This document shows, one piece after another, positions 8,636 to 17,748 of a stretch of 64,000 bases of DNA (the first letter of the stretch is position 1; each line of letters opens with the position of its first letter). The translations under genes and the position numbers were made by a program. A model generated the notes under the pieces. It searched no databases. It worked only from the letters and a program-made list of their open reading frames with translations, and was not told the DNA's origin. Source of the stretch: DSOI01 sp041394885 (GTDB lineage: Bacteria > Acidobacteriota > Terriglobia > Bryobacterales > Bryobacteraceae); contig JAWKHI010000009.1 in the NCBI GenBank assembly GCA_041394885.1, forward strand, positions 62,001 to 126,000, read 5' to 3'.

Positions 8636-9463
8636 CTACCCGGCCAGTTTCCCGGCCAATTCCCCGCCTTTCACCAACGCTTGCAGCGCGTTCAGGTCTC
8701 CTCCCGCCAGCAGTTCCGCCTCTTCCTCGCCTGCCGAGTAAAATCCACGGCTACGCCAGTGCAGATTCAGGCCCCCGAACCGGACCCGCCCGCTGCCGCG
8801 CGAACCGCCTCCACCGAGCGTGTCATCCTCGAGCAAGCGCATTGCTTCTACAAGACGCGGAGCCAGGTCCTTGTCCTCTTCGCACAAAATGTCCAGCACC
8901 ATCCGGATCCGGAAGCGCGCACCGGCCGGCACCCGCTCGAGCGTGCGCGGATTCGCCAGGCTCGTAATCCGGTCGATCGCGTTCTCGCTCTTCACTTCCG
9001 TCAACTCGTCGTCTAGATTCTCGCGCATTTGCGCCGTGATGCTGTCCAGGTCGAGCGGCGCATCATATACGGTTAGGCGCGACGGCGTCGCGGCTGCGCC
9101 GTTGAGAGCCTCCCCACTCACCCGTTCCACGCGGCCCGGATTGCGCCCGAACAGCAGACACACCTCATCGTCGGGCCGATCGCTTTGGTGGATTCGTACC
9201 TCTTGTCCCCGGCGGCGGGATACATACACCATTTCCGACGGGGTCGCCAGCCCGCTCGATTGTTCGAGTAAGGACCGTAGCCGTCCCCGCAGAGTGCTCC
9301 CGGGCACATACGGGCGCCCGAAAGCGTCCTTCACCACTGGGTTATCGGCCCCCCAATCTCGAGAGCCCTTCGGGCCCCCACATGCAGGCCAGTCTCGCAA
9401 TGCAGTTCCCTTCGAGAACCAATTTGCCGATCAGCTTCAGTCTCCGTTTGCGACGCGAACCAT
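8636..9463 (-). pseudogene. csm3: Type III-A backbone RNase Csm3, frame-disrupted
   Basis: The uninterrupted frame from about 9350 to 8636 reads as Csm3 from ADNPVVKDAFGRPYVPGSTL onwards, including the PGSTLRGRLRSLLE loop and GSRGSGRVRFGGL. The missing N terminus is present upstream in other frames: LKLIGKLVLEG, then ELHCETGLHVGARRALEIGG. Joining them needs one extra base in a G-run at 9408-9410 and one in the G6 run at 9349-9354; a further one-base change is needed to reach the ATG at 9463. The rebuilt protein has about 276 residues. The Asp in GADNPV matches the catalytic Asp (D33 in Streptococcus Csm3) that cuts target RNA every 6 nt. The protein sequence is well conserved across the breaks, so this is either sequence error or very recent decay. 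Confidence 0.8.
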
Positions 9464-9485
9464 TGATCCACTTCCTCGCCGTTCT

Positions 9486-10460
9486 TTACTCGTTGTACGC
9501 CACGATCGCTTCGAACAGGTCCCGGAACCGCTCGCAGCTTCGCGTCGTTCTTCCGCGTCACCTGTAGCAGGAGTTTCTCCAGACTGTCCAGGCTCCGTAG
9601 CGAATGACGCGCGATCGCATGCCAGGCGCGCGTAGCATTACGAAACCGGTGTTGCCGCTCGCCTTCCGCGGTCCGGCACGTCGTCGAACGGCATTGTAGA
9701 AGCGCCGCAACTGGCTACGCGTTCCCGAATCCATGTCGCGCATACGGCTCACTACGTCGCATGTGCCTGATTGTCCAGATACAGGCTGACGGACAACAAT
9801 TTTTCCAGATCAATCACGCCCCATCCGGCCGGCCGCCCCGGAAGTCTTCGCCCGCCGTGGCGGTCGCCGAAGTGCTCGCGCGCCGTTCGCCTCCTCCCGG
9901 ACGTTCGCCCCCCACCTGACCGGTCCCCTCCCGGTCGCGCTCCTCGACCGCCCCCGGACCCCGTCCTCCCGCGGCGGACGATCCTGACGTTTCTCACCCT
10001 GGCGGGCGCGGTTGCCCCCGCTCGCCCCGGCCCTGGCCCCCGCTCCTCTCCTCCTGCGGTTTGTTCGAAACTGTGCTGCTTGTCCGCTCCCTGTTTCTCG
10101 GGCGCGGGCTTCGGCGAAGGCGGTTTCTCCACCAGTGGCTTTTCGGAAGTAGCCGCACTGTCCGCGGCGGCGGTTGCTGGTTCCTCCGCGGTGACTGCGG
10201 AGGGTGACGCTACCGCGGCGGCTTCCGGCTCTGGCGCTGATTCTGGCTTTGTGAACGCTGCTCGGCAGGCTGCGCTTCTAACGCCGGTGCTGCCGCCGCC
10301 GAGCCTCAGCCGCGGGAGCGCCTGGCGCATCAGTGGTGCCGGCCTGTTCCTGTTCCTTTGCCAGTTCCGGAGTTCCGTCCATCTCTTGCTCGGCGCATAC
10401 TTTTTCAATCCTTCCGGCCCGCTGTCTCGCTCGAGCCTCCAGTAGCCGCGCCCATTCCAT
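9486..10460 (-). pseudogene. csm2: Type III-A small subunit Csm2 with a long low-complexity N-terminus, frame-disrupted
   Basis: Between csm1 and csm3 the minus strand carries fragments that join into a Csm2-like C-terminus: DLEKLLSVSLYLDNQAHAT, then MDSGTRSQLRRFYNAVRR, then SLDSLEKLLLQVTRKNDAKL, then ERFRDLFEAIVAYNE and the stop at 9486-9488. Csm2 proteins end in this F/Y..EAIVAY pattern. Joins fall near 9753, 9680 and 9534. Upstream, from an ATG at 10460 with GAGGTG before it, is a coiled-coil start (EWARLLEARARQRAGRIEKV) followed by Ala/Pro/Glu- and Arg/Gly-rich sequence, again split over frames. If one gene, it is about 320 residues, far longer than the usual 120-150. The exact number of frame changes in the low-complexity part cannot be fixed by eye. 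Confidence 0.6.
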
Positions 10461-10488
10461 CCGCCACCTCGCTTACCGGACGCAGCTT

Positions 10489-11867
10489 TCACCTGCGGGC
10501 CTTGCCCACAATGTCGGAAATAAGCGCCTTCTGTAATCGCTGTAATTCGCGATCTTTGTGCTCACCGGACACCCCGAGACGCCGGTGATACCGCCACGGC
10601 CGATCCGGACGTCCGCTCGTCACCGGCTTGTCACGATAGAAGCCGCTCAGTTCATCCAGGATCTGGTGGCGGACATCCGGAATTCCCGCACCATCCGCAG
10701 CAGGATGTCTTTCAATTGGCCGGTGTGCTGCATCTGACGCCATTCCACCGTCGCCCCGAAAAACCGTACACAATCCCGATCCGCATTCTTCGCGATCTCC
10801 AGGCTCCGCCCCGCCCGCGCATACACTGCCGCCAGGCCCTCGCCCTCGCCCGCCAACTCGAGCGCCATCGTGATCGTCTTGCCCTCAGGCCCGGGCAACT
10901 CCTGCAAGTGCACCTCCGAGAAACGCTGAAACAGCCGCTGCATTTCCCGCCCCAGCCCGAGTAGCGCATCCCAGGCGCCGTACACCGCGAAGTCGTCCCC
11001 GCCCGTGTATAGAACCGTTACCCGCCGCCAGTAGTCAGCCAGCGAACACTGAATCTCCAGCTCTCCCGCCAAGAACTGCCTGTACAACACAGAAAGCTGG
11101 ACATAGTCCTCCACCGATTGCACGCGCCGCATCCTCGGTGCGAACCCGTCCACGTCGCCCCGCAACACACCCCAACTCTTCAGACCCTCGCTCTCCGCCG
11201 CCATTTCTTCCGGTGAAGCCGCCCCCGAACCCTGTCCCGACGGTGCGGCATACCGCATCACCGCGATTCCATCTTCTCCGGATCCGACAGGCCACTGGTG
11301 CTTTCCACCCCCCACCGCCACGCGCCCCGGCGCCTCGCTATCCCAGCCCACTGACTTCGCTTCCCGTAGGCTCTCGCTCAGTTCGCGGAAATAGACCGCA
11401 TCTTCGATGACGTCGCCGTTGTCGTGGGCGCGGAAATAGTCTTCCTGTCGTGTCTCGCTGTCGGTATGCACCGCGCGGAACACGGCCTCGTTCAGCCGCT
11501 TCCGCACCGTCAGCCAATCGCCCAGATTCTCAGTCCATCCATACGCCAATCGCATCAGCCCGCCACTCCTACGGCGAACGTCGCGGTCAGCTGCGTCCAA
11601 AAGCTCGCACGCCGCTTCAAGATTCTCTTGTGGCAACACTAGAAAGAAACCGCCGCCGCCGCTCCACCCCAACAGGATCCTTGCCAGTCCTAGTTCCGCC
11701 AGCACCGCCCGTGGCAGAACCTCGCTCAACATCCCGATCCACCGGCAACGCCCTACCACTGTTTCCGCCTCGCCCGGGACGTTCCCCTCCGCATCGGGAC
11801 GCACCTCTGACCCGGCGAATTTCTCGATCCCAACGAGTTTTCCTTGCAGGAAGATCTGAACTGACAT
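10489..11867 (-). CDS. csm1: Type III-A Cas10/Csm1, HD-less, C-terminus in a shifted frame
   Basis: ATG at 11867 starts VQIFLQGKLVGIEKFAGSE, which aligns with the palm 1 start of Cas10 (GDIxGIQxFI), so the N-terminal HD DNase domain is absent. GWSGGGGFFLVLP and WGVLRGDVDGFAPRMRRV are palm landmarks, and VTVLYTGGDDFAVYG holds the GGDD cyclase motif (about residue 300) that makes cyclic oligoadenylate. No CxxC pairs of the usual zinc-binding insert are seen. The frame stops at 10647 after VREFRMSATRSWMN; one extra G at 10677-10678 would continue into DVRHQILDELSGFYRD and WRYHRRLGV, a typical Csm1 C-terminus ending at 10489. Restored length is about 459 residues. First gene of the csm operon. 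Confidence 0.85.
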
Positions 11868-12051
11868 GCAACTGATGGCCTGTTTTCCCGTAGGCGGAAC
11901 CTCCAATCTAACACACCGCTGCCGGCATTCCGAACTTCTTCGTTCATGCCCTTCAAGATCTCTATTCCGTTCCACCGAGTACGGAATAGGCTAACCGCAA
12001 ATTGGTTCTTGAGTGTCGCCAGGTTGTATGGCAAATGTATAGCAAGCCACT

Positions 12052-12519
12052 ATGATCCGCCTTACAACTTGTCTGCTTATCGCACTATTGCTGTCGGCGT
12101 CCGTCTCGGCGGGCTCACTCGATTCCGTCTCTTACCATCCCCCAAAACAGCGTTCCAGATTCTGGCGGGCCAGTGTGCTTTCCATCCTCGCCGCCAGCGC
12201 CCTCGATACCCACTCTTCTTTCCATCGCTACGAAGGCAATCCTCTCCTGCGCGGACCCGACGGGCGCTTCCGGTACCGGGGTTTCGCCATAAAGGCGGCG
12301 ATTACAGGCGGGGCCCTTGGCGCTCAGTACTATCTCCTGCGCCGGGGGCCAAAGGCTGAAAAGGCATCTGCCTTCGTGAACTTCGGCATCTCCGGGATGC
12401 TCGCCGGAGTCGCGGCCACCAACTACAGGAACCCTTCCAAGGACTCGCCGGCACAACGGAGCTGGGGCGGCGGATCCTTTGCTGCCTCGAGGTCGCCCCG
12501 CCCTGTGCCGGCTCGCTAG
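12052..12519 (+). CDS. Small exported protein of unknown function
   Basis: The 155-residue product has a Sec signal peptide (MIRLTTCLLIALLLSASVSA), then a basic stretch (HPPKQRSRFWRASVLSILAA) with the motif DTHSSFHRYEGNPLLRG and a second hydrophobic glycine-rich segment (AAITGGALGAQYYLLRRG). The NPLLR and GGALGAQYY pattern recurs in small acidobacterial membrane-associated proteins of unknown role. It is divergent from the csm operon across a 184-base gap and convergent with the quinone oxidoreductase, whose stop is 2 bases away. No defence-related domain (CARF, nuclease) is visible, so a CRISPR role is not supported. Confidence 0.6.
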   Translation: MIRLTTCLLIALLLSASVSAGSLDSVSYHPPKQRSRFWRASVLSILAASALDTHSSFHRYEGNPLLRGPDGRFRYRGFAIKAAITGGALGAQYYLLRRGPKAEKASAFVNFGISGMLAGVAATNYRNPSKDSPAQRSWGGGSFAASRSPRPVPAR

Positions 12520-12521
12520 CG

Positions 12522-13511
12522 CTACAGCTCCACAACCACTTTGCCCATCACCTGCCGCCCCGTAAAGGCGCGCATGCCCCGCACCGCCTCCTCCAGCCGC
12601 AACGATTGTGCGATCACGGGCCGTATCTGTCCCGCCTCGTACATTCTGCTCAGTTCGGCATGCGTGTCCCGCGCATAGCTCTCATTCGCCATCACGTGAT
12701 TCCCCCACAATACGCCCACAACCGACATATTTTTGAGAAGGATCCGGTTCGCCGCAATCGACGGAATCCGGCCGCTTGCGAAACCAACTACCAGGAGCCG
12801 CCCGCCCGGCGCGATGCACTTGGTCGATTGGTCGAAGACATCCCCTCCCACAGGATCGTAGATGACATCCGCTCCTCCCACGCCGGGACCCGTCATTCCC
12901 GTGATCTGCTTCACCTCCTCCACCCACTGCGGGTCGGAGTAACTTAAAGCGATCTCGGCGCCTTGGGCACGCGCAAAAGCAAGCTTTTCCTCGCTCGATG
13001 CCGTCGCGATCACCCGTGCGCCCCACGCCCGGCCGATCTGGATCGCCGACATCCCCACCCCGCTTGCGCCAGCGTGCACCAGCAGCCACTCTCCATACCG
13101 CAAATTGCCGCGGTCGCGCAGTGCGAAAAACGACGTCTGATAAACAATCGGCAGGGCCGCGCCCTCAGACCAACTCATCTGGCGCGCCATCGGGAATACA
13201 TGTCTTTCCGCGCACACCGTATATTCAGCCAAGGCGCCCAGCATCGGCGCTCCCACTACCCGGTCTCCCACCCGGAACGCTTTGACGCCGGTCCCGGTCG
13301 CCTCCACCTCTCCCGCCAACTCGGCTCCCGGCGTGAACGGAAACGCGGGTTTCACCTGATACTTGCCCTGTATCTGCAACACGTCGAAGAAATTCAGACT
13401 TACGGCCCGGTTCCGGATCAATACTTGCCCTGGACCGGGATCGGGGATCGGTACGTCCCGTAACTCCATCGCCTCCGGCTCGCCCCATGCCTCCACGCGC
13501 CATGCCCTCAT
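12522..13511 (-). CDS. Zinc-free NADPH:quinone oxidoreductase (MDR superfamily)
   Basis: The start MRAWRVEAWG at 13511 is chosen because an AAAGGAG Shine-Dalgarno sits 7 bases upstream; the in-frame ATG six bases earlier would be too close to it. The 329-residue protein has the MDR N-terminal GroES-like fold (PGPGQVLIRNRAVSLNFFDV, without zinc-ligand Cys), FTPGAELAGEVEATG, and the Rossmann motif HAGASGVGMSAIQIG (about residue 145), followed by IYDPVGGDVF and the C-terminal GKVVVEL. Members reduce quinones or enones with NADPH. It is divergent from the exported protein gene at 13603. Cytoplasmic; physiological substrate unknown. Confidence 0.87.
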   Translation of the reverse strand: MRAWRVEAWGEPEAMELRDVPIPDPGPGQVLIRNRAVSLNFFDVLQIQGKYQVKPAFPFTPGAELAGEVEATGTGVKAFRVGDRVVGAPMLGALAEYTVCAERHVFPMARQMSWSEGAALPIVYQTSFFALRDRGNLRYGEWLLVHAGASGVGMSAIQIGRAWGARVIATASSEEKLAFARAQGAEIALSYSDPQWVEEVKQITGMTGPGVGGADVIYDPVGGDVFDQSTKCIAPGGRLLVVGFASGRIPSIAANRILLKNMSVVGVLWGNHVMANESYARDTHAELSRMYEAGQIRPVIAQSLRLEEAVRGMRAFTGRQVMGKVVVEL

Positions 13512-13602
13512 CCCCATGCTCCTTTCTCCCAGGCTCCTCATCGATCCTGCCTTGATTCCCGGCAAACGATTCCGGCCGCCGGATCAGGCCCCACGACCGG
13601 CC

Positions 13603-14259
13603 ATGCGGCGGTGTTACAGTAACGGGGTGCCTGTCTTGCCGGCCGTCGTGCTGCTCCTGACTATCCTACCCTTGGCCGCCCAACCGCAGCAGTCCTATTT
13701 CCGTCCGTCGCTCTTGTTTCGGGAGGACTGGAAAGAAACGCCCGCCGAAAAGCCCGTCACTGCCGGCCATCTGGCCAATCCGAATCTCATCCTTTCGCTG
13801 CATGGGCCCGGAAAAACGGGAATCAAGAAGAGTCACCACGACAAGCCCGCCGACGATCCGTTCTACATCTGGTCCGGAGAGGCGCCCGCCAACTGGGCCG
13901 TCTCCCTTCGCCACAAAGCCGGACCGGTGGATCTCAGCGGCCAAGCGCGCATTCGCTGGCGATCCAAGCAGGCGGGCTTCCGTCTCCTTCGCCTCATCCT
14001 GCAACTCGCCGACGGAACGTGGCTCATCGGCGATCAATTCGATCCTCCCTCCGTCGATTGGAGGGAGCACGAATTCATTCTGGCCGGCATCCGCTGGCGT
14101 CAACTCCGAATCGGACCTATCTCGGAATCCAAATGGGTTGAAAAGCCCAACCTCGCCCGTGTTTCCGAAATCGGGTTTACTGACCTGATGCCCGGTGGGG
14201 GCAGCGACGCCTGTTCCCGCCTAGATTGGATCGAAGTCTACGGGAGGCTCGCCCAATGA
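13603..14259 (+). CDS. Exported protein of unknown function upstream of an M2 peptidase
   Basis: The longer open frame begins inside the divergent oxidoreductase gene, so the ATG at 13603, or the GTG at 13627 giving PVLPAVVLLLTILPLAAQ, is preferred; both yield a Sec signal peptide. The mature part, about 195 residues, is beta-rich and tryptophan-containing (YFRPSLLFREDWKETPAE, NWAVSLRHKAGPVDLSGQ, LADGTWLIGDQ, RLDWIEVYGR). This looks like a jelly-roll carbohydrate- or ligand-binding fold of the kind seen in secreted acidobacterial proteins, but no specific family is recognised. Its stop overlaps the start of the peptidase lipoprotein gene in an ATGA, so the two are co-translated. Confidence 0.6.
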   Translation: MRRCYSNGVPVLPAVVLLLTILPLAAQPQQSYFRPSLLFREDWKETPAEKPVTAGHLANPNLILSLHGPGKTGIKKSHHDKPADDPFYIWSGEAPANWAVSLRHKAGPVDLSGQARIRWRSKQAGFRLLRLILQLADGTWLIGDQFDPPSVDWREHEFILAGIRWRQLRIGPISESKWVEKPNLARVSEIGFTDLMPGGGSDACSRLDWIEVYGRLAQ

Positions 14260-16073
14260 AGTTCGCACCGTGCGCCACTGCACTTATTCCGCTCTTTCTC
14301 GCCACCGGTTGCTCCACCTTTTCCGCCGACCCCAAAGTCGAGGCCGCCGAATTCCTCAAGATGTACAACGCGCTCGATCAGAGGCTCTATACCACCGCCT
14401 CGGAATCGGAATGGCGATCCTCCACCGACGTGAATCCGCAGCACACCGGTGAGCGCATCGGCGCCGACAACGCTCTCGCCGCTTTCCGCGGCAGCCGTTA
14501 CGTCATTGAAGGCGCGCGCAAACATCTCGCCCTCAAAGGCCAGCTCTCTGACCTCGAGTTTCGCCAGCTCGACAAGATCCTGCTCAATGCGGCCGAGTCG
14601 CCGGGCACCATTCCCGCCATTGTCCGCTCGAGGATCGAGGCCGAAGCGCGTCTGGCCGCCACTCTCGATGGGTTTACTTTCTGCCTCGACAAACCGCTGC
14701 CGCCCTGCTCCCATCCCGTCACCCCGAACGACATCGACGACGTCCTCCTCCGGTCCCGCGATCTTCGCCAACGGCAGAAATACTGGGAAGTCTCCAAGCA
14801 ATCCGGATTCGCCCTGCGCGACGGCCTCGTGGCTCTTCGCGACCTCCGCAACCGCGTCGCGAAAGAACTCGGCTACACCTCGTATTTTCATCTCCAGGTC
14901 GCCGACTACGGCATGACCGTCAAGGAGATGGTCGAGTTCATGGACAAGGCCGCCGCCGACGCCAAGCCGCTTTACGACCAACTCCACACCTACGCCAGCT
15001 ACAAACTGGCCCAGCGATACAAACAACCTGCCGTCGAAAAGATCCCCGCCCATTGGATTGGCAACCGCTGGGGCCAGGAATGGCCAGGGATCGTCGAGTC
15101 CGTCGATCTCGACCCTCTCCTCCGCGGCCGCACACCGCAATGGATCGTCGAACAGGCCGAGCGCTTCTACACCTCCCTCGGGATGCCGGCGTTGCCCAAG
15201 TCCTTCTGGGAGAAATCCGACCTCTACCAGCTCCCGCCGGGTTCCAACCGCAAAAAGAACACCCATGCCTCGGCCTGGCACATCGATCGCGCCGCCGACG
15301 TCCGCAGCCTCATGAGCGTCGTTCCCAATTTCTACTGGTTCCAAACCGCGCATCACGAACTCGGCCACGTCTACTACTACATCCTCTACTCCAATCCCGC
15401 TGTTCCTGAAACTCTCCGCGAAGGCCTCAATCGCGCGTTTCACGAGGCCGTCGGTGACCTCATCGGTATCGCCGCGCAGCAACAACCCTATCTCCGCCAA
15501 ATCGGTGTCATGCCCCAGTCGATGCAAATCGACGAAACGCAGTACCTGCTCAGCCAGGCCTTCGAAACGATCGTCTTCATGCCTTGGTCCGCCGGCGTGA
15601 TGACGCACTTCGAGCAGGATCTCTACGAACAGACTCTTCCCGTCGACAGGCTCAATGAACGATGGTGGCACTACGTGAATCGCTACCAGGGCTTCGTTCC
15701 TCCCGCTCCGCGCCCGGCAAACGCCTGTGACGCCTGCACCAAAACCCACATCGTCGATGATCCGGCCCAATACTACGACTACGCCATGGCCTTTCTGATC
15801 AAATACCAGTTGCACGACTATATCGCCCGCAAGATCCTCAATCAGGACCCGCACAAATGCAACTACTACGGCAACAAGGAAGTTGGCCGCTGGCTCTCCG
15901 AAATCCTCAAACTCGGCGCCACCAGGGATTGGCGGCAGGTCATCCGTGAGAAGACGGGGGAAGACATCAGCTCCCGCGCCATGCTCGAATACTTCAAACC
16001 GCTCGAATCGTATTTGGCCCGCGAGAATGCCATCCTTCTTGCCAAGCCCGCAGCCGCACCCGCCCGCAACTGA
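14256..16073 (+). CDS. M2 family peptidyl-dipeptidase (ACE-like) lipoprotein
   Basis: Start at 14256 overlaps the previous stop (ATGA) and opens a lipoprotein signal, KFAPCATALIPLFLATGCST, with lipobox LATGC. The 605-residue chain has the M2 zinc site HHELGHVYYY (HExxH, about residue 376) with the third ligand Glu downstream in NRAFHEAVGDLIG, as in angiotensin-converting enzyme. Length equals a single ACE catalytic domain. M2 enzymes remove C-terminal dipeptides; bacterial forms are periplasmic or envelope-anchored and probably feed peptide uptake. It is coupled to the exported beta-rich protein upstream and convergent with the M10 peptidase gene, 3 bases away. Confidence 0.92.
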   Translation: MKFAPCATALIPLFLATGCSTFSADPKVEAAEFLKMYNALDQRLYTTASESEWRSSTDVNPQHTGERIGADNALAAFRGSRYVIEGARKHLALKGQLSDLEFRQLDKILLNAAESPGTIPAIVRSRIEAEARLAATLDGFTFCLDKPLPPCSHPVTPNDIDDVLLRSRDLRQRQKYWEVSKQSGFALRDGLVALRDLRNRVAKELGYTSYFHLQVADYGMTVKEMVEFMDKAAADAKPLYDQLHTYASYKLAQRYKQPAVEKIPAHWIGNRWGQEWPGIVESVDLDPLLRGRTPQWIVEQAERFYTSLGMPALPKSFWEKSDLYQLPPGSNRKKNTHASAWHIDRAADVRSLMSVVPNFYWFQTAHHELGHVYYYILYSNPAVPETLREGLNRAFHEAVGDLIGIAAQQQPYLRQIGVMPQSMQIDETQYLLSQAFETIVFMPWSAGVMTHFEQDLYEQTLPVDRLNERWWHYVNRYQGFVPPAPRPANACDACTKTHIVDDPAQYYDYAMAFLIKYQLHDYIARKILNQDPHKCNYYGNKEVGRWLSEILKLGATRDWRQVIREKTGEDISSRAMLEYFKPLESYLARENAILLAKPAAAPARN

Positions 16074-16076
16074 CCG

Positions 16077-17672
16077 TCAACGCCGTGTGACCGACAACGA
16101 CCGCCACGACGTATTGCCCGCCGCGTCCCACGCCCGGATCACAATCGGGTTCACTCCCACAATCACCGGAACGTCGGCCGTCCAATTCGGGCCAGGTACG
16201 ATCTCTCCCTCCGCCGAACGCAGCGTCCACATCATTCGTGTCACGCCCACGTTGTCGCCCGCTGTGCCTCGCACGGTCACTGCCGGCGACGAGACCGCCG
16301 AGGAGGTCATCGCGGGCGACGTGATTCGGAGCGTTGGTGCAACGCGATCCGGAGTTCCCGGGTCGTTCGGCAACGCGGGTTCGTCCGGCTTCGGCGTCGG
16401 CTCCGGCTCCGGCGTGGGTTGCGGTTCTGGCTCCGGCGTTGGCTCGGGCTCTGGGGTTGGGCTGGCGGGCACGCCCGGATCCACTTCGCGCGCCGCATAG
16501 ATCGCCCGCGCCGCCTCGATATCCTCGTCCGTCAATCGCTCGAACTTCTGGTAGTAGGCATACATCACCGAGCCCGGTTTGTCGGAATGCCCAAGCCCGA
16601 TCGCGTGTCCCAGTTCGTGCAGCACCACACTGTACAGGTCGATGTCGGTGCCCACCCGCCACGGTTCGGCTTCGTCCAGATGCAGGTCCCCCGCCAACGG
16701 CTCCGGATTCGGCGGTGACGGGTAGAACGTGTGCGCCAGCACCTTCCCCGCGCCGTCGAATGGATACGGATCTCCATGGTCGCCCGACGCGAATGTGATC
16801 TCCAGTTCCTTGCCCCCTGCTGTTCCCGTTCCCGGTTTGAAATCGATCTTCACGTACCGGGACCATTCCGCCAGCGCTCGGGCGATCTCCCCGCGCCCCT
16901 GTTCCGATGGAACCTTCGTGCTCATGTTCCGGATCTGATAGAGCAACTCCACCGAAGTCTTGCCGGGTCCGTCCCAGCCGTCTCCCACCCGATCCACATA
17001 CTGTCCGATCCCCCCCGCCACTGTCCATGCCCCGGCGCATGCCTGCATCGGGCGGCCTTGTCCCAGCTCCGGCGACGCCGGAAACACGTACGCCACTTCA
17101 TCCCATCCGGTCAGCCGCCGCGCCTGGGTCCGCGTCCCCTCCACCAGCAGATGCCGGGGGCGCAGGTCCGGGCGCTCCCGGATCACCATCCCCTCCCCGT
17201 TCACGATTCCCCGTGCTTCGGCCGCGCTCACATCGGAGAAAAACTCCACCAGATACTGGCCCGATGGGTTTGCCAGCACTCCGATCACAAGTCCGCCCGC
17301 CGCCGGCTGCTTCGCCGTCTCGTCCAGCCCCGGGCTCCATTTGTCGGAAGGTGTGAACATTTCCCACCGCGTGGCGCCCGCCGTCCGCGGATCCCATTCC
17401 GGCGTCGATGCCACGAGCAGAGCCCGATAGGGTACATATTCGAGCGCTCGCGCACCGGCCGCCCGTACCCGCGCCATCTCCGGCTGTCCCGGCTCTCGCC
17501 CAAACACCACCACACGATGCACTCTTCGCGGATCGCGGCTCCTCGGCGCCACCTCTTCAGCCATCTGCTTCCCTACGGCGGCTTCGGCCCGGCGTGACTT
17601 CAATAACAAGGGCTGGGCGAGCATGCCGGGCAAGCATGTTGCAACCAGCATGCTGACAGCGATGCGGGTCAT
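16077..17672 (-). CDS. Secreted M10 (matrixin-like) metallopeptidase with Ig-like C-terminus
   Basis: Start at 17672 gives a signal peptide (TRIAVSMLVATCLPGMLAQ); the longer frame to 17948 overlaps the divergent gene and is rejected. Of 531 residues, about 60-220 form an N-terminal unknown region, and about 240-400 the metzincin domain with VVLHELGHAIGLGHSDKPG (HExxHxxGxxH) and the Met-turn VMYAYYQ. A linker of repeated PEPTPEPEP follows, then a C-terminal bacterial Ig-like domain (ITSPAMTSSAVSSPAVTVRG ... VIRAWDAAGNTS). The architecture indicates an extracellular protease whose Ig domain binds a surface or polymer. No cysteine-switch propeptide is recognised. It is divergent from the NHL-repeat secreted protein. 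Confidence 0.88.
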   Translation of the reverse strand: MTRIAVSMLVATCLPGMLAQPLLLKSRRAEAAVGKQMAEEVAPRSRDPRRVHRVVVFGREPGQPEMARVRAAGARALEYVPYRALLVASTPEWDPRTAGATRWEMFTPSDKWSPGLDETAKQPAAGGLVIGVLANPSGQYLVEFFSDVSAAEARGIVNGEGMVIRERPDLRPRHLLVEGTRTQARRLTGWDEVAYVFPASPELGQGRPMQACAGAWTVAGGIGQYVDRVGDGWDGPGKTSVELLYQIRNMSTKVPSEQGRGEIARALAEWSRYVKIDFKPGTGTAGGKELEITFASGDHGDPYPFDGAGKVLAHTFYPSPPNPEPLAGDLHLDEAEPWRVGTDIDLYSVVLHELGHAIGLGHSDKPGSVMYAYYQKFERLTDEDIEAARAIYAAREVDPGVPASPTPEPEPTPEPEPQPTPEPEPTPKPDEPALPNDPGTPDRVAPTLRITSPAMTSSAVSSPAVTVRGTAGDNVGVTRMMWTLRSAEGEIVPGPNWTADVPVIVGVNPIVIRAWDAAGNTSWRSLSVTRR

Positions 17673-17748
17673 AGTTATTTTGGCTTTGATTTCCTCATCG
17701 GGCCGAGTGAGATTTCGAGTCGTGGAAATGCACTTACTTGGTAGCGGA

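Noticed and set aside
7537..8967. 476-residue open frame on the plus strand across csm4 and csm3
   Set aside because: Pro/Arg/His-rich antisense reading with no domain, opposite to genes with clear RAMP motifs.
14238..15854. 538-residue open frame on the minus strand
   Set aside because: Antisense to the M2 peptidase, which has a full zinc site and lipoprotein signal.
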